A stretch of DNA of 31,428 bases from CAWBNS01 sp964445105. Lineage in GTDB: Bacteria > Chlamydiota > Chlamydiia > Chlamydiales > JAJFMA01. The number at the start of each line of letters is the position of its first letter. The stretch's first letter is position 1. The position numbers and the translations under genes were made by a program. Positions 15,901-23,372 of the stretch are shown here, piece after piece. The stretch lies in NCBI GenBank assembly GCA_964445105.1, contig CAYUJS010000021.1, forward strand, positions 1 to 31,428. The letters are read 5' to 3'. The notes under the pieces were generated by a model, which ran no database searches, was not told where the DNA came from, and was given only the letters and a program-made list of their open reading frames with translations.

Positions 15901-17933
15901 CTGTCTCCTTTGCGGCTAAAAAACTTCTCGCAGTAGTTCTCCACGTGATCATCTGCAAACCCCAAATTTTCCACGGAGCGGTGTATGCGGTCTGTTAGAC
16001 GCGCTGTGACGCCGGGGCGAGAGGTCAGGAAAACGTGAAGTTCTGTGTCCGAGAGAACAGGAGAGAGCACCGTTACTAGCGCCTCACTAGCTTCATCGTA
16101 GCCATCAAAGAGGACAAGTATCTCCTGTCTGTTGTTCTGTAGTTGCTGCAAAAAAGAAGCGACCAGACGGGGCTGCTGCAATACAAATTCCGCTAAAGCT
16201 CGCGCTAGGAAAAGATCAGAATCTTGGATAGCATGTAACGCTCCCCCAGCTTCAACAGCGGTATTAAGCATTCGCAGAGGGATCCAGTAGACAGCCTTAA
16301 ACTGTTTTTCGAAAAGAAGGCCTGATGCCCAGTCATGGGCGATTTTTTGGCAGAGGGTGCTCTTACCAACGCCGGCATCTCCTGTGAGGAGTACGCGACG
16401 GATGGGTTCGGATGTTTCTGTTTCGAAGAGCTGTTTTAAAGAGATGCGCTTGGCTGCTGTTTCCCGTGCTTTGACAAGTCCATAAGCTGAAGCAGATGAG
16501 TTCCCCTGACTCGCATAGCCTCTTGAATGCTCTTCCTGCCTATCACGCAATAGGCCTCCTTGGCTGGAACCAGCAGCGAAAGAAGATGAAGATGACGAAG
16601 AAGAGCTCGTCTGGTCGATACTGTTCGCTACCTGTTTCTCCTCGGAGGCGAGCGCAAGCTCGGTGAATAGCTCACGGACGGGGAAGGTCTCATCAACCAT
16701 GGGCAAGCTGAGCTGTCCCCAATGGTCTATATAATGCATTCTCAGTGGTATTTCGGGATACTGCACTTGAAAATCGTGCAGCTCCTGTGCGTAGATCTCC
16801 TCTTGCAGGTGAAGCCAATCCTGAAGCGATTGGCGCAGCTGGTCGCTAACATTTTTGGGTAATTGATCGCTAGGAGAATGGTCGAATTTACCCTGCCGGT
16901 GGATCAGTAAGTCGGCTACTCCTTCATTTTGCTTATAGCGCAGACAGTTGAGTAGCGTGCTAATGAAACGGCTTTTTTGCTCTGGCGGCAGCTCCTCCCA
17001 GTGGATGATCATTTTGGGGTCATTGTTGGCCGTTTGCACGTCGCGAAGGTCGTTAACCCACCTCTGCGGAGGTCCCGCCTCGGCTTTTTTGTTGAACACG
17101 AAATTGACAAGCTTATCTTTATCTTCTTGCTTGAAGGACAAAGCGGCCCCAGGATCGATTTTGACCGTTTGTGCGGCGATAATCTGCCCTTGATCATCTT
17201 CCACCCATACGAAGCCCGCATTGTCTGCTCTGCCTCCTAAACCGTCTGTGTCCGCGATGGCGCGCATGACCGCCAAAAGCTCAACTAGGCCCCAAATCGG
17301 CTTTAAAAGCCCATCGGGTGCATACAATGATTCAGGAAGTGAATGATAGCTTTGCACGTACTGCACGAATGAAATAGAAGAGCCCGATCTGCTTTGCGTG
17401 GTTGCTTTGCTAAAGTCTTGGTACCCTGGAATAGCAGGATATCTGGACAGAATCCGCAAGCAGCTGTTTACTCCAACATGCTCTAAACTGAGAGCCATTG
17501 AATGCACTAGATTGCCAGCATCCTTAATGGGTTGTAAGGACAAAAATGAGGCTGGTACGTTGAAGAAGCCTCTACCCAGTTCTTTATAAAAATCATAGGA
17601 AATTTTTTCCAAAATAGCAGCTAAGCCCAAATCTTTGCGTGTAGCCTTACGAATGCTGTCGGGATCATCATCTAAAAGGCCCGTACCAAAGTTGACCTTG
17701 CCCAAGTAGTAATCATTGCCTGCCTGGTACAGTGTCCTTATGGTCACCCCAATAATTTTTTTTCCGGTAGCTTGCAGAGCATCAGGAAAATAAATATTCC
17801 ACAGATCCACAGAATATTCCTGCAACCCTTTGACCGTGATCGGCTGGTACGTGATGCAGCTCGCTGCGCCGTTGATTTTGCCAGCAGGTCTAACTGGGGC
17901 GGCAACAGCCAAATCAAAACGTGGTACTTCCAT
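12969..17933 (-). CDS. Giant NACHT NTPase with ankyrin repeats and kinase-like N-terminus (interrupted by assembly gap)
   Basis: About 1654 residues as assembled; true length is unknown because 100 N lie inside the repeats. Start chosen at ATG 17933, eight bases after AGGAGA; the TTG six bases earlier is too close to that site. Domains: residues 1-435 unassigned, with GRADNAGF (234-241) and VKIDPGAAL (257-265), resembling the catalytic and metal loops of HipA/PI3-kinase-like folds; a serine run at 443-451; NACHT domain with Walker A GDAGVGKST (518-526), Walker B LVLFDGYDE (606-614) and sensor FLTSRPG (635-641); a helical region to about 960; then about 20 ankyrin repeats of 34 residues to the C-terminus. 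No signal peptide or membrane span. This NLR-like plan suggests ATP-driven oligomerisation with repeats binding a partner. It may be a secreted host-directed effector or an antiviral sensor; neither is proved. Single gene, convergent with nhaD. Confidence 0.85.
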   Translation of the reverse strand: MEVPRFDLAVAAPVRPAGKINGAASCITYQPITVKGLQEYSVDLWNIYFPDALQATGKKIIGVTIRTLYQAGNDYYLGKVNFGTGLLDDDPDSIRKATRKDLGLAAILEKISYDFYKELGRGFFNVPASFLSLQPIKDAGNLVHSMALSLEHVGVNSCLRILSRYPAIPGYQDFSKATTQSRSGSSISFVQYVQSYHSLPESLYAPDGLLKPIWGLVELLAVMRAIADTDGLGGRADNAGFVWVEDDQGQIIAAQTVKIDPGAALSFKQEDKDKLVNFVFNKKAEAGPPQRWVNDLRDVQTANNDPKMIIHWEELPPEQKSRFISTLLNCLRYKQNEGVADLLIHRQGKFDHSPSDQLPKNVSDQLRQSLQDWLHLQEEIYAQELHDFQVQYPEIPLRMHYIDHWGQLSLPMVDETFPVRELFTELALASEEKQVANSIDQTSSSSSSSSSFAAGSSQGGLLRDRQEEHSRGYASQGNSSASAYGLVKARETAAKRISLKQLFETETSEPIRRVLLTGDAGVGKSTLCQKIAHDWASGLLFEKQFKAVYWIPLRMLNTAVEAGGALHAIQDSDLFLARALAEFVLQQPRLVASFLQQLQNNRQEILVLFDGYDEASEALVTVLSPVLSDTELHVFLTSRPGVTARLTDRIHRSVENLGFADDHVENYCEKFFSRKGDSLQSRQTQQNFLHALKAQTYLSQMGRVPLNLQMLCSLWEQGADRAGFGRTKTELYFTMTEQFLLWQCQKQSVDPQKLDPSKKNKLYDLLGLIGLHGLSQERLIISQAEVQSCLQGKEITEQELLDSGLLKVAGSGPNTYYQFLHLTFQEYLIAQYLSRKGPEEQKIFIQNYASKPSFALVMTFLAGEIYRTDLSDNKEAMQLFFENLCDGVNDLPGELHKAPWELPLHCLNECPNYSKEIPKLLACVQKHPTVFISDNQWQDHFPVAHWMAQEGLTYAIKWLVAQQGPGAVSVTDPRGRSLLYCAAAGGDLELLQWLYEQDPTLIQKTKKGGVSALYIAAGHGHLPAMEWLCQKDPNLLLKTTDDGMTTMHWAAQNGHLPAMQWLDQKDASLVSKPANDGFTTMHWAAQNGHLPAMQWLHQKDASLVSKPANDGFTTMHWAAQNGHLPAMQWLHQKDASLVSKPTNIGATTMHWAALNGHLLIMEWLHQKDASLVSKLTNTGGTTMHWAAEKGHLLVMEWLHQQDERLVSKPTNIGATTMHWAALXXXXXXXXXXXXXXXXXXXXXXXXXXXXXXXXXXMHWAALNGHLLIMEWLHQQHASLVSKTNNDGETPMHWTARNGHLPVMEWLHQQDASLVSKTNNDGETPMHLAAQKGHLPVVEWLYQQDASSVLTASKNGAVAMHHAAFGGHLLVIQWLYQKALELLPESPGGHNAMHCAAEGGHLPVMEWLHQEDASLVSKLTKAGGTTMHLAAEHGHLPVMEWLHQKDAGLVSKLTKAGGTTMHTAAGNGHLPAMEWLHQKDPSLLQKAANEGSTAIDCAAKGGHLPAMEWLYQKTGKGGTTVMHQAAQDGRLSLMKWLYQNDPSSTQNRAANGETAMHYAAKGGHLPVMEWLYEQDPALVQNTRTDGATTMHSAAHNGQLEVMEWLHQKDPSLIYRTWQGLNFADFVAKNGTPEALRWLHEKDPALRTKNSKCIIA
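12990..15040 (-). repeat. Ankyrin repeat array, 102-bp units
   Basis: Tandem units of 102 bp (34 residues) encoding the pattern GxTTMHWAAxNGHLPxMEWL then HQKDASLVSKxxN. Unit spacing is exactly 102 bp at the conserved TGCATG points 14281, 14383, 14485, 14587 and 14689. About 20 full or partial units are visible. Units at 14593-14694 and 14695-14796 differ at only two bases, showing recent duplication. Units toward both ends are more diverged, and the one near 13390-13470 is shortened. Confidence 0.93.
14167..14266. other. 100-N scaffold gap inside the ankyrin array
   Basis: Exactly 100 N. The same 20 bases, TTAGGGCAGCCCAGTGCATG, stand immediately before the gap (14147-14166) and immediately after it (14267-14286). 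The copies are 120 bases apart, which is not a multiple of the 102-bp repeat, so the N count is a placeholder. The reading frame stays open only because 120 is divisible by three. Confidence 0.97.
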
Positions 17934-18551
17934 AATCAAGATCTCCTACCTGTTTTTTATATATGCTAGCATACGCTTTTTTTCGCTCCCTTCCTCAGAA
18001 CGTGCAAGCAGCCTAGAATTTTATCTAGAGAGGCAGCCAATGTGCGAGGTTGGTCAGTAAACCATCCTAAAGCGAACACCAATGTGGGATCATAAGTCTG
18101 TGGTAAAATTTATCTCAATTAATTTACTATTATCTAGCACAATAATTTTATCTTTTATATTCGACGATATTTTTGAGTAACCGTTCAAGGGGGTAGGGGC
18201 GCCTGGTCGACGACCAATTTAGCCCCCTGCCCGTGAGCAAAACCCGCTGATATGGATATAAGGGTGTAATTCAAACCTGTATAGCTGCTAAGCCAAAACC
18301 CCTACAAGTGGCCTTAGTTTACCAGAGCTTTTCCCAATCTTCATTCGCTCTGAGGATTCGGAGGTTTGCCATATCACCGGCACTGTCTCTCCTCCACTAC
18401 GCTCCGGCTTGTGGGTGCAAGTATTATTTTCGCTATTCCCCAGCATTGCTGTCTTCGCTTGACTTGCAAGATTGATGGGTGCTGCCTTGCTGCTCAGGGA
18501 TCCCGGACGAACTTAATCTTTTTTTGCAGATAAGAGCGTAAAATCCAAAAT
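17934..18551. other. Long intergenic region upstream of the NACHT-ankyrin gene
   Basis: 618 bases with no supported gene. Close to the NACHT gene is a 12-bp palindrome TATGCTAGCATA (17962-17973), a candidate operator, next to an A/T run. An AT-rich segment at 18100-18180 could carry promoters. Then comes a strong hairpin (18190-18232). The segment 18233-18520 has a different, more GC-balanced texture and many stop codons in all frames; it may be debris of a mobile element, but no transposase motif was recognised. Confidence 0.4.
18190..18232. repeat. Strong imperfect hairpin in intergenic DNA
   Basis: Outer arms GGGTAGGGGCG and AGCCCCCTGCCC are near-complementary. Nested inside is TGGTCG-A-CGACCA (18204-18216), a perfect 6-bp inverted repeat with a one-base centre. 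No U-run follows, so it is not a plain terminator; it may be an insertion-sequence end or a structured RNA. Confidence 0.45.
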
Positions 18552-19268
18552 TCAGAGGGGCAGGGGCTTGCCCTGGGCGGCTTGCCTTTGAATTTCTGCA
18601 GCTGCGATGGCGAAGGCGTTGGCGACGTTGAGGGAGTTTTTGCGCCCGGTTAGGGGAATGGTGACAATGAGGTCGGAGAGGTTAAGGGTTTTCTGCGAGA
18701 GCCCATACTCTTCGTTGCCTATGGCTAGGGTAAAGGATTCTGGAAAGAGGTAGTCGTGGATCGAGATTGCCCCGGGAGTAGTCTCCAGTGCGATGAGGGG
18801 TTTGGGAAGCTGTTCAAGAGGGATGTTTTGATAGCTTTGGACCCACAGATGAGCTCCCATAGCGGCATCCTGAACCTGTTTGTGGTCAATGTAGGCCATG
18901 TTTTGGGAAAAGTAGAGGGTTCCGAGGCTGAACGCCTCTGTAGTGCGTACGATACTGCCGATGTTGTGGGCTGAGCGTATGCGGTCTAGGTAGATAGCGA
19001 TGGGCTTGATGGGCGCGCTGGCTTCTCGGTCGAGCTGCGAGTGAAGTAGGTTGTGTTCGCGCACTGCTAGTCCAGCGAGGGCGAGGTGATGATGGAAGGC
19101 GTCGCTAATGGATTGCCGCTTGGTTGTGACAGGTGCCGGAGCGGCGATCCAGGCCTGGATCTCTTGGTAGGAGGCGAATGCTGCGCTTGGTAGTTTGTTT
19201 GTGAGAAGCTCATGGTGAGCTTGGCGCAACAAATCGCAGCAGATTTTATGCTGCTGCCTTTCTGGCAT
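18552..19268 (-). CDS. TrmH/SpoU-family RNA 2'-O-methyltransferase
   Basis: 238 residues from ATG 19268. Enzymes of this SPOUT class use S-adenosylmethionine to methylate ribose in tRNA or rRNA in the cytoplasm, with a knotted C-terminal domain. The three motifs are clear: motif 1 RSAHNIGSIVRTTEAF (about 98-113), motif 2 LAIGNEEYGLS (181-191) and motif 3 IPLTGRKNSLNVANAFAI (204-221). The N-terminal 85 residues form the variable substrate domain. Start is uncertain: protein-like sequence (LDKQLFTKKRFLAMPERQQ) extends upstream in frame to a CTG at 19307, overlapping the end of the ABC-F gene, and homologues often begin with a similar FTKKxFL segment, so a non-ATG start there is possible. Third gene of the operon xerC, ABC-F, this. 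Target RNA unknown. Confidence 0.88.
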   Translation of the reverse strand: MPERQQHKICCDLLRQAHHELLTNKLPSAAFASYQEIQAWIAAPAPVTTKRQSISDAFHHHLALAGLAVREHNLLHSQLDREASAPIKPIAIYLDRIRSAHNIGSIVRTTEAFSLGTLYFSQNMAYIDHKQVQDAAMGAHLWVQSYQNIPLEQLPKPLIALETTPGAISIHDYLFPESFTLAIGNEEYGLSQKTLNLSDLIVTIPLTGRKNSLNVANAFAIAAAEIQRQAAQGKPLPL

Positions 19269-19299
19269 TGCTAGGAAGCGCTTTTTAGTGAACAGCTGT

Positions 19300-20907
19300 T
19301 TATCCAGTGTTTTGCGGCTGCCGTCTTGAGAGGTAGTCTTCAAGTCCTCCGTCGTGGACGTGAATGCGATCTTTCTCAAAGGCGATGATTTTCGTGGCAG
19401 CGGTGCTGACCATGTCTCGGTCGTGGCCGACAAATAACACAGTGCCGGGATAGTTGGCGAGCGCCCATCCAAGGGCGGAAACGGCTTCTAGATCGAGGTG
19501 GTTATTTGGTTCATCCATGACGAGGAAGTTATGGTTTTCTAGCAGAATCCCGGCGAGAATAAGACGGGCGGTTTCGCCGCCAGATAGATTGCAAACTTCT
19601 TTGAAGGCGTCGTCTCCGGTAAATAACATTTTTCCGAGCACGCTGCGCACGTCTTGATCATAGACGCCCTGTTTGCGTTTGCGCAGCCAATCGAAGAGGG
19701 TGGTGCGGTCGGATTTATCGACGATCTCGCCATGATTCTGAGGAAAGTAGCTCACAGCCACCTGATGGCCCAGTTCTACTTTGCCATGATCGGGCTTTAG
19801 AGCACCGACAAGCATGCGGATGAGAGTGGTTTTGCCCCGTCCGTTGTTGCCTATGACACCGATGCGGTCTCCTTTGTGTATCTCTAGGGAAAAATCTTTA
19901 ATGACCTGCAGATTATCATAGCTTTTGGAGAGGTGCTCAGCCTTGAGGACAATTTTGCCCGAGGCTTTTTCTTGCGGAATGAAGCGGATATAGGGGCGTT
20001 GGATGTTGGAGGCTTTGAGCTCTTGGGGTTGAAGACGTTCCATTTCGCGCATGCGCGACTGTACTTGGCTTGCGCGCGTGCCAGCGCTAAAACGGGCCAC
20101 GAACTCTTTGAGTTTAGCGATTTTTTTGTCTTTAGATTTAGATTCTGATTCGGCGCGCTCACGCACCGAGGTTTTCGCAGCCACCATGTCATCGTAGTTA
20201 CCTGGATAGACAATGATGGTTTCGTAGTCGATGTCGGCGATTTGCGTGGTGACAGAGTTTAAAAAATGGCGGTCATGGCTGACGACTACGACGACGCCGC
20301 GGTAGTTATACAGGAAGTTTTCCAACCAGCCGATGGAGTCCATGTCTAAATGGTTAGTCGGCTCATCGAGTAGGAGGGCTTGTGGGTCGCCGAAGATTGC
20401 TTGGCAAAGCAGAACGCGGAACTGAAAGTCTGTGGGGATCTCATGCATTCGCTTTTGGAACATATCTTGTTCCAGGCCGATGCCGGCCAATAGAATCTCT
20501 GCGTTTGCTTCGGCGGCGTAGCCATCTTCTTCGGCGACGATGCCTTCCAATTCTCCTAAGCGCATGCCGACTTCGTCTGTCATTTCTGCATCGTAGAGCG
20601 TATTACGCTCGCTAAGTGCCGCCCAGAGCCTTTGATTGCCCATCAGCACCACGTCGAGGACTTGGCATTCCAAAAAGTCTTCGATGTTTTGGCGCAAGAT
20701 GCCTACGCGGTCGGGTAAGGAGACGGTGCCTTCTGTCGGCGGTTCCATGCCCATGATGATGCGAAAAAGAGTGGATTTACCGGCGCCGTTTGGCCCGGTG
20801 AGGCCGTAGCGGTCACCCGAGTTGAAGGTGACATTGACATCTTCAAACAGAACGCGGCTACCGAAGCTTTTGGAAACTTTGCTCAGGGTGATATTCGTGG
20901 AGGTCAT
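19300..20907 (-). CDS. ABC-F family ATPase, YbiT-like
   Basis: 535 residues with two ATPase domains and no membrane spans, the mark of ABC-F proteins, which act on ribosomes in translation rather than in transport. First Walker A GPNGAGKST (38-46), Walker B LLLDEPTNHLD (178-188). The first signature is degenerate (PTDFQFRVLL, about 158-167), as in YbiT. The charged linker helix lies at about 245-300. Second Walker A GNNGRGKTT (353-361), signature LSGGE, Walker B LVMDEPNNHLD. The ATG overlaps the end of xerC by 4 bases, so translation is coupled. C. trachomatis has the same neighbour next to xerC (CT348 from memory). Its precise role on the ribosome is not determined. Confidence 0.92.
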   Translation of the reverse strand: MTSTNITLSKVSKSFGSRVLFEDVNVTFNSGDRYGLTGPNGAGKSTLFRIIMGMEPPTEGTVSLPDRVGILRQNIEDFLECQVLDVVLMGNQRLWAALSERNTLYDAEMTDEVGMRLGELEGIVAEEDGYAAEANAEILLAGIGLEQDMFQKRMHEIPTDFQFRVLLCQAIFGDPQALLLDEPTNHLDMDSIGWLENFLYNYRGVVVVVSHDRHFLNSVTTQIADIDYETIIVYPGNYDDMVAAKTSVRERAESESKSKDKKIAKLKEFVARFSAGTRASQVQSRMREMERLQPQELKASNIQRPYIRFIPQEKASGKIVLKAEHLSKSYDNLQVIKDFSLEIHKGDRIGVIGNNGRGKTTLIRMLVGALKPDHGKVELGHQVAVSYFPQNHGEIVDKSDRTTLFDWLRKRKQGVYDQDVRSVLGKMLFTGDDAFKEVCNLSGGETARLILAGILLENHNFLVMDEPNNHLDLEAVSALGWALANYPGTVLFVGHDRDMVSTAATKIIAFEKDRIHVHDGGLEDYLSRRQPQNTG

Positions 20908-21896
20908 GTGGCTCTCGGGTGGGCTTGATCATAAACTTCTTTTTTCAGCTTAGGGCTGACGCGTGTGTAAATAGTCGTGGCGGCTAGGGTACGGTGCCCC
21001 AGCATCTCTTGAATGGTTTTGAGATCCATGCCGTTCTCTAACCAGTGGGTGGCGATGGTGTGGCGGATTGTATGCGGAGTAACTTTGTCCGCTAGCCCAC
21101 TAGCTTTTAGGTATTTTTCAAAACTGCGGTCCACAGAGCGTGCGGTGAGGCGCGTGCCCAAACGATTGAGAAAGATGGCTTCGCGATCGATTTGTGCCTG
21201 GTGACCTTCTATATCTTGGTGGCGTTCTATGTGATTTAGGTAGGCTAAAATCCATTCAGAGGCATTTTTCGTGATAGGCACCATTCGCTCTTTTTTGCCT
21301 TTTCCACGCACGCGGATCAGTAGTTGGATGTGGTCAATGTCAGCGCGATTCACAGCCACAAGCTCGCTTACGCGTAAGCCAGAGCTATAAAATAGCTCCA
21401 TGATGGTGCGATCCCGAAATCCCAAATAGTCGCTGGTGTCGGGTTGGTCGATCAGACGTTTTACATGCTCATAGGAGAGGCTTACCGGGATGCGTTTATC
21501 TATTTTGGGGCTATCGAGGTCTTCTGTGGGATTGGCCGGTAGAAGGTTTTGCGACACAACATATCTGAAGAAAGTGCGCAAAGAAGAGAGTCGGCGCACG
21601 ATGGTACTTTTGTTGTGCCCTTTATTGGTGAGATCTGCCAGGAATTTGCGGATGAGTTTCTTATCGATTTCAGCGAGTCTGATCGCTTCATCTTTGCCCT
21701 GAAAACGGGCGCTATACTCTTGGTCGTAGCGAATTTTGGTCGGCAGATCTTCGGGCTTTGCATCCGCCATAAATTCAGCTTGGATGAAATCTTTTAAGGC
21801 GTTGAGATCGATGGCATAGTTGCGTACAGTATGTGCTGAGGCGTCTTTGACCGATTTCAGATAGTTAAGAAATTGATAACAAGTCGGAATAAACAA
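20904..21896 (-). CDS. xerC: Tyrosine site-specific recombinase XerC
   Basis: 330 residues. XerC with XerD resolves chromosome dimers at dif. All catalytic residues are present: R175 in SSGLRVSEL, K199 in RVRGKGKKE, H275 and R278 in PHTIRHT, H301 in LGHRT, and nucleophile Y310 in TTIYTRV. The N-terminal core-binding domain has an insertion of about 30 residues (45-75) relative to E. coli XerC, so the protein is longer than the usual 300. Start is TTG at 21896, supported by GGAGGG (21901-21906) four bases upstream; no in-frame ATG exists nearby. First gene of the operon with the ABC-F ATPase and SpoU methyltransferase. No integrase-type context (tRNA att site, phage genes) is present, so it is housekeeping rather than mobile. 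Confidence 0.93.
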   Translation of the reverse strand: MFIPTCYQFLNYLKSVKDASAHTVRNYAIDLNALKDFIQAEFMADAKPEDLPTKIRYDQEYSARFQGKDEAIRLAEIDKKLIRKFLADLTNKGHNKSTIVRRLSSLRTFFRYVVSQNLLPANPTEDLDSPKIDKRIPVSLSYEHVKRLIDQPDTSDYLGFRDRTIMELFYSSGLRVSELVAVNRADIDHIQLLIRVRGKGKKERMVPITKNASEWILAYLNHIERHQDIEGHQAQIDREAIFLNRLGTRLTARSVDRSFEKYLKASGLADKVTPHTIRHTIATHWLENGMDLKTIQEMLGHRTLAATTIYTRVSPKLKKEVYDQAHPRAT

Positions 21897-21964
21897 AGTT
21901 CCCTCCGTAGGTGGAAGATGACGATGAGTTTAGCAGACGTAGGATTCTTGGGGAAGTAGGAATA

Positions 21965-22275
21965 AAACCATTTTCAGGGCCAATGTATTATTGAAGCGCC
22001 AAAGGGCGCGCTTTATAAATGGAGGGGGTCAAATATATATGATCACAGAGCAGCTATCGGCTGGTGCTATATGCAAAGAAGCGCGCGGGCCTTGCTTGGG
22101 TTACTTCTTGGTCACTACACCTGTTTGTTTAGAGCTTATAAAGAGGGTCATCGTCCTTTAGAATTGGCGGCTGAATAGAGCAGGCTATATGAAAATCTAA
22201 AAACTCTAAAAATTGTACAAGACGGTTTGAAAAAAGTGGTTAAGCATTTTCTGGCTCGTTCTCAGGGTATCTAAA
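21965..22275 (+). pseudogene. Possible gene remnant with internal stop
   Basis: The plus strand is open from about 21965 to a TAG near 22176 and reads on in the same frame to a TAA at 22275. It includes MQRSARALLGLLLGHY from 22071 and, after the stop, SRLYENLKTLKIVQDGLKKV. Protein-like texture across the stop suggests a decayed gene, but no family is recognised and part of it lies within an inverted repeat. A short frame from the ATG at 22039 with GGAGG upstream is an alternative. Low certainty. Confidence 0.25.
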
Positions 22276-22283
22276 GGACGATG
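22149..22283. repeat. 14-bp perfect inverted repeat flanking 107 bp
   Basis: CATCGTCCTTTAGA (22149-22162) and its exact inverse complement TCTAAAGGACGATG (22270-22283) bracket 107 bases of AT-rich DNA. Arms do not extend further. It may be the ends of a small non-autonomous element or a long-range hairpin. Confidence 0.6.
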
Positions 22284-22372
22284 AGATTGTCGTTGAGGAG
22301 CGAAATTTGCAGGTGAACAGCAGCTTCTGCCAAAAAGAGATCTGATAGCAGTCTTAGTTTGCAACGAAGCAG

Positions 22373-22382
22373 NNNNNNNNNN
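22373..22382. other. 10-N assembly gap
   Basis: Ten undetermined bases between xerC and rnz. The surrounding 561-base gap (21897-22457) otherwise contains the doubtful remnant, the inverted repeat and a terminator hairpin. Confidence 0.95.
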
Positions 22383-22401
22383 AAATGAGGCTAGGCTACC
22401 C

Positions 22402-22425
22402 AAAGAGCCAGTCGGCTCTTTTTTT
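22402..22425 (+). terminator. Rho-independent terminator
   Basis: AAAGAGCC (22402-22409), loop AGTC, GGCTCTTT (22414-22421), then further T residues to 22425. A compact 8-bp stem with a T-run on the plus strand. The matching A-run on the other side allows weaker termination of rnz (which ends at 22458) on the minus strand, so it is probably bidirectional. Confidence 0.7.
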
Positions 22426-22457
22426 AAGCGGGAGCTGTTGCTAGAAGGCTACAAGCA

Positions 22458-23372
22458 TCATTTCTGCCTGGGCCAAGGAAAGACCTTGCAGTCGTCTGCG
22501 GCGAAGGAGTTGGGAAATACCTCTCGCGCCTCTTTTTCAAAGTCTTGACTACGCAGATACCTGGCTGAAAAGTGGGTAAGGATAAGTTGTTCGACACCGG
22601 CTTCAACGGCGATGGCAGCGGCCTCTTTGGCGGTAAGGTGAAAGTGTTTTTTGGCGAGTTCCGCTTCTGCTTCTAGATAGGTGCTTTCGCAAAGAAATAG
22701 CTGCGCGCCCTGTGCGATTTGCGTGGCCGCTAGACAGGGCCGTGTATCGAGGACGATAGCGAAGCTGTCGCCTTTTCTAGTTGTGCTGACCTCATCAAGA
22801 GAGACGAGGCGCTCTTGGGTTTGAATTTGCCCTTGTTGCTGGAGTAGCTTCACTATGGGTCCCACAATGCCTTTTTGGGCTAGCAGGGCAGGGTCGTACT
22901 TGCGGCGATCTGCTTCGGTGATCCTCCAGGCTATGTTTTCGATGCCTCCATGGTTCACAAAGGCGGCTTCGATACAGAATTTACCGTCGTCGTGGACGGT
23001 GCCGGCGGTGGAAACAGGATGTTCAACTACTTTGATGTTTTCGTGGTAGATCGTGCCGTAGCGCAAGCGATCGAAATATTTTTTTCCACTAGCGGGATAG
23101 TAACAATGAATCTCATGCTGCACCTTATCGAGGTTTAAACGCATAAGCATGGAGCCCAATCCAAGGCAGTGGTCTCCGTGAAAGTGCGAAACAAACATAC
23201 GGGTGACGGTGGGCGGCGCCACATTGGCGAAGATAAATTGGCGTTGTGTTCCTTCGCCTGGATCAAACAAAAAGCCCTCTTCGTTCCAACGTAGCAGGTA
23301 GGCGCCGTGGTTGCGCAAGCGTGTAGGCTGCTGGCTGGAGCAGCCTAGGATAATCAGATCTCTAATAGTCAT
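22458..23372 (-). CDS. rnz: Ribonuclease Z (tRNA 3' endonuclease)
   Basis: 304 residues, the short bacterial form. It cleaves tRNA precursors 3' of the discriminator base in the cytoplasm. The metallo-beta-lactamase motif is SHFHGDH (62-68: H63, H65, D67, H68). Further metal ligands are in FVNHGG, VLDTRP and LTHFSARY, in the expected order, and DPGEGTQRQ (37-45) is a typical RNase Z segment. The start overlaps the end of the ITPase gene by 11 bases. Last gene of the lon-led operon; position equals CT346 next to xerC in C. trachomatis (from memory), though here 560 bases of decayed DNA separate it from xerC. Confidence 0.92.
   Translation of the reverse strand: MTIRDLIILGCSSQQPTRLRNHGAYLLRWNEEGFLFDPGEGTQRQFIFANVAPPTVTRMFVSHFHGDHCLGLGSMLMRLNLDKVQHEIHCYYPASGKKYFDRLRYGTIYHENIKVVEHPVSTAGTVHDDGKFCIEAAFVNHGGIENIAWRITEADRRKYDPALLAQKGIVGPIVKLLQQQGQIQTQERLVSLDEVSTTRKGDSFAIVLDTRPCLAATQIAQGAQLFLCESTYLEAEAELAKKHFHLTAKEAAAIAVEAGVEQLILTHFSARYLRSQDFEKEAREVFPNSFAADDCKVFPWPRQK

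Noticed and set aside
20904..21896. xerC as a phage or island integrase
   Set aside because: Housekeeping length, operon with ABC-F and SpoU genes, no tRNA or att duplication and no phage genes beside it.
22206..22403. Minus-strand open frame across the 10-N gap
   Set aside because: Open only by passing through undetermined bases; no protein-like pattern.
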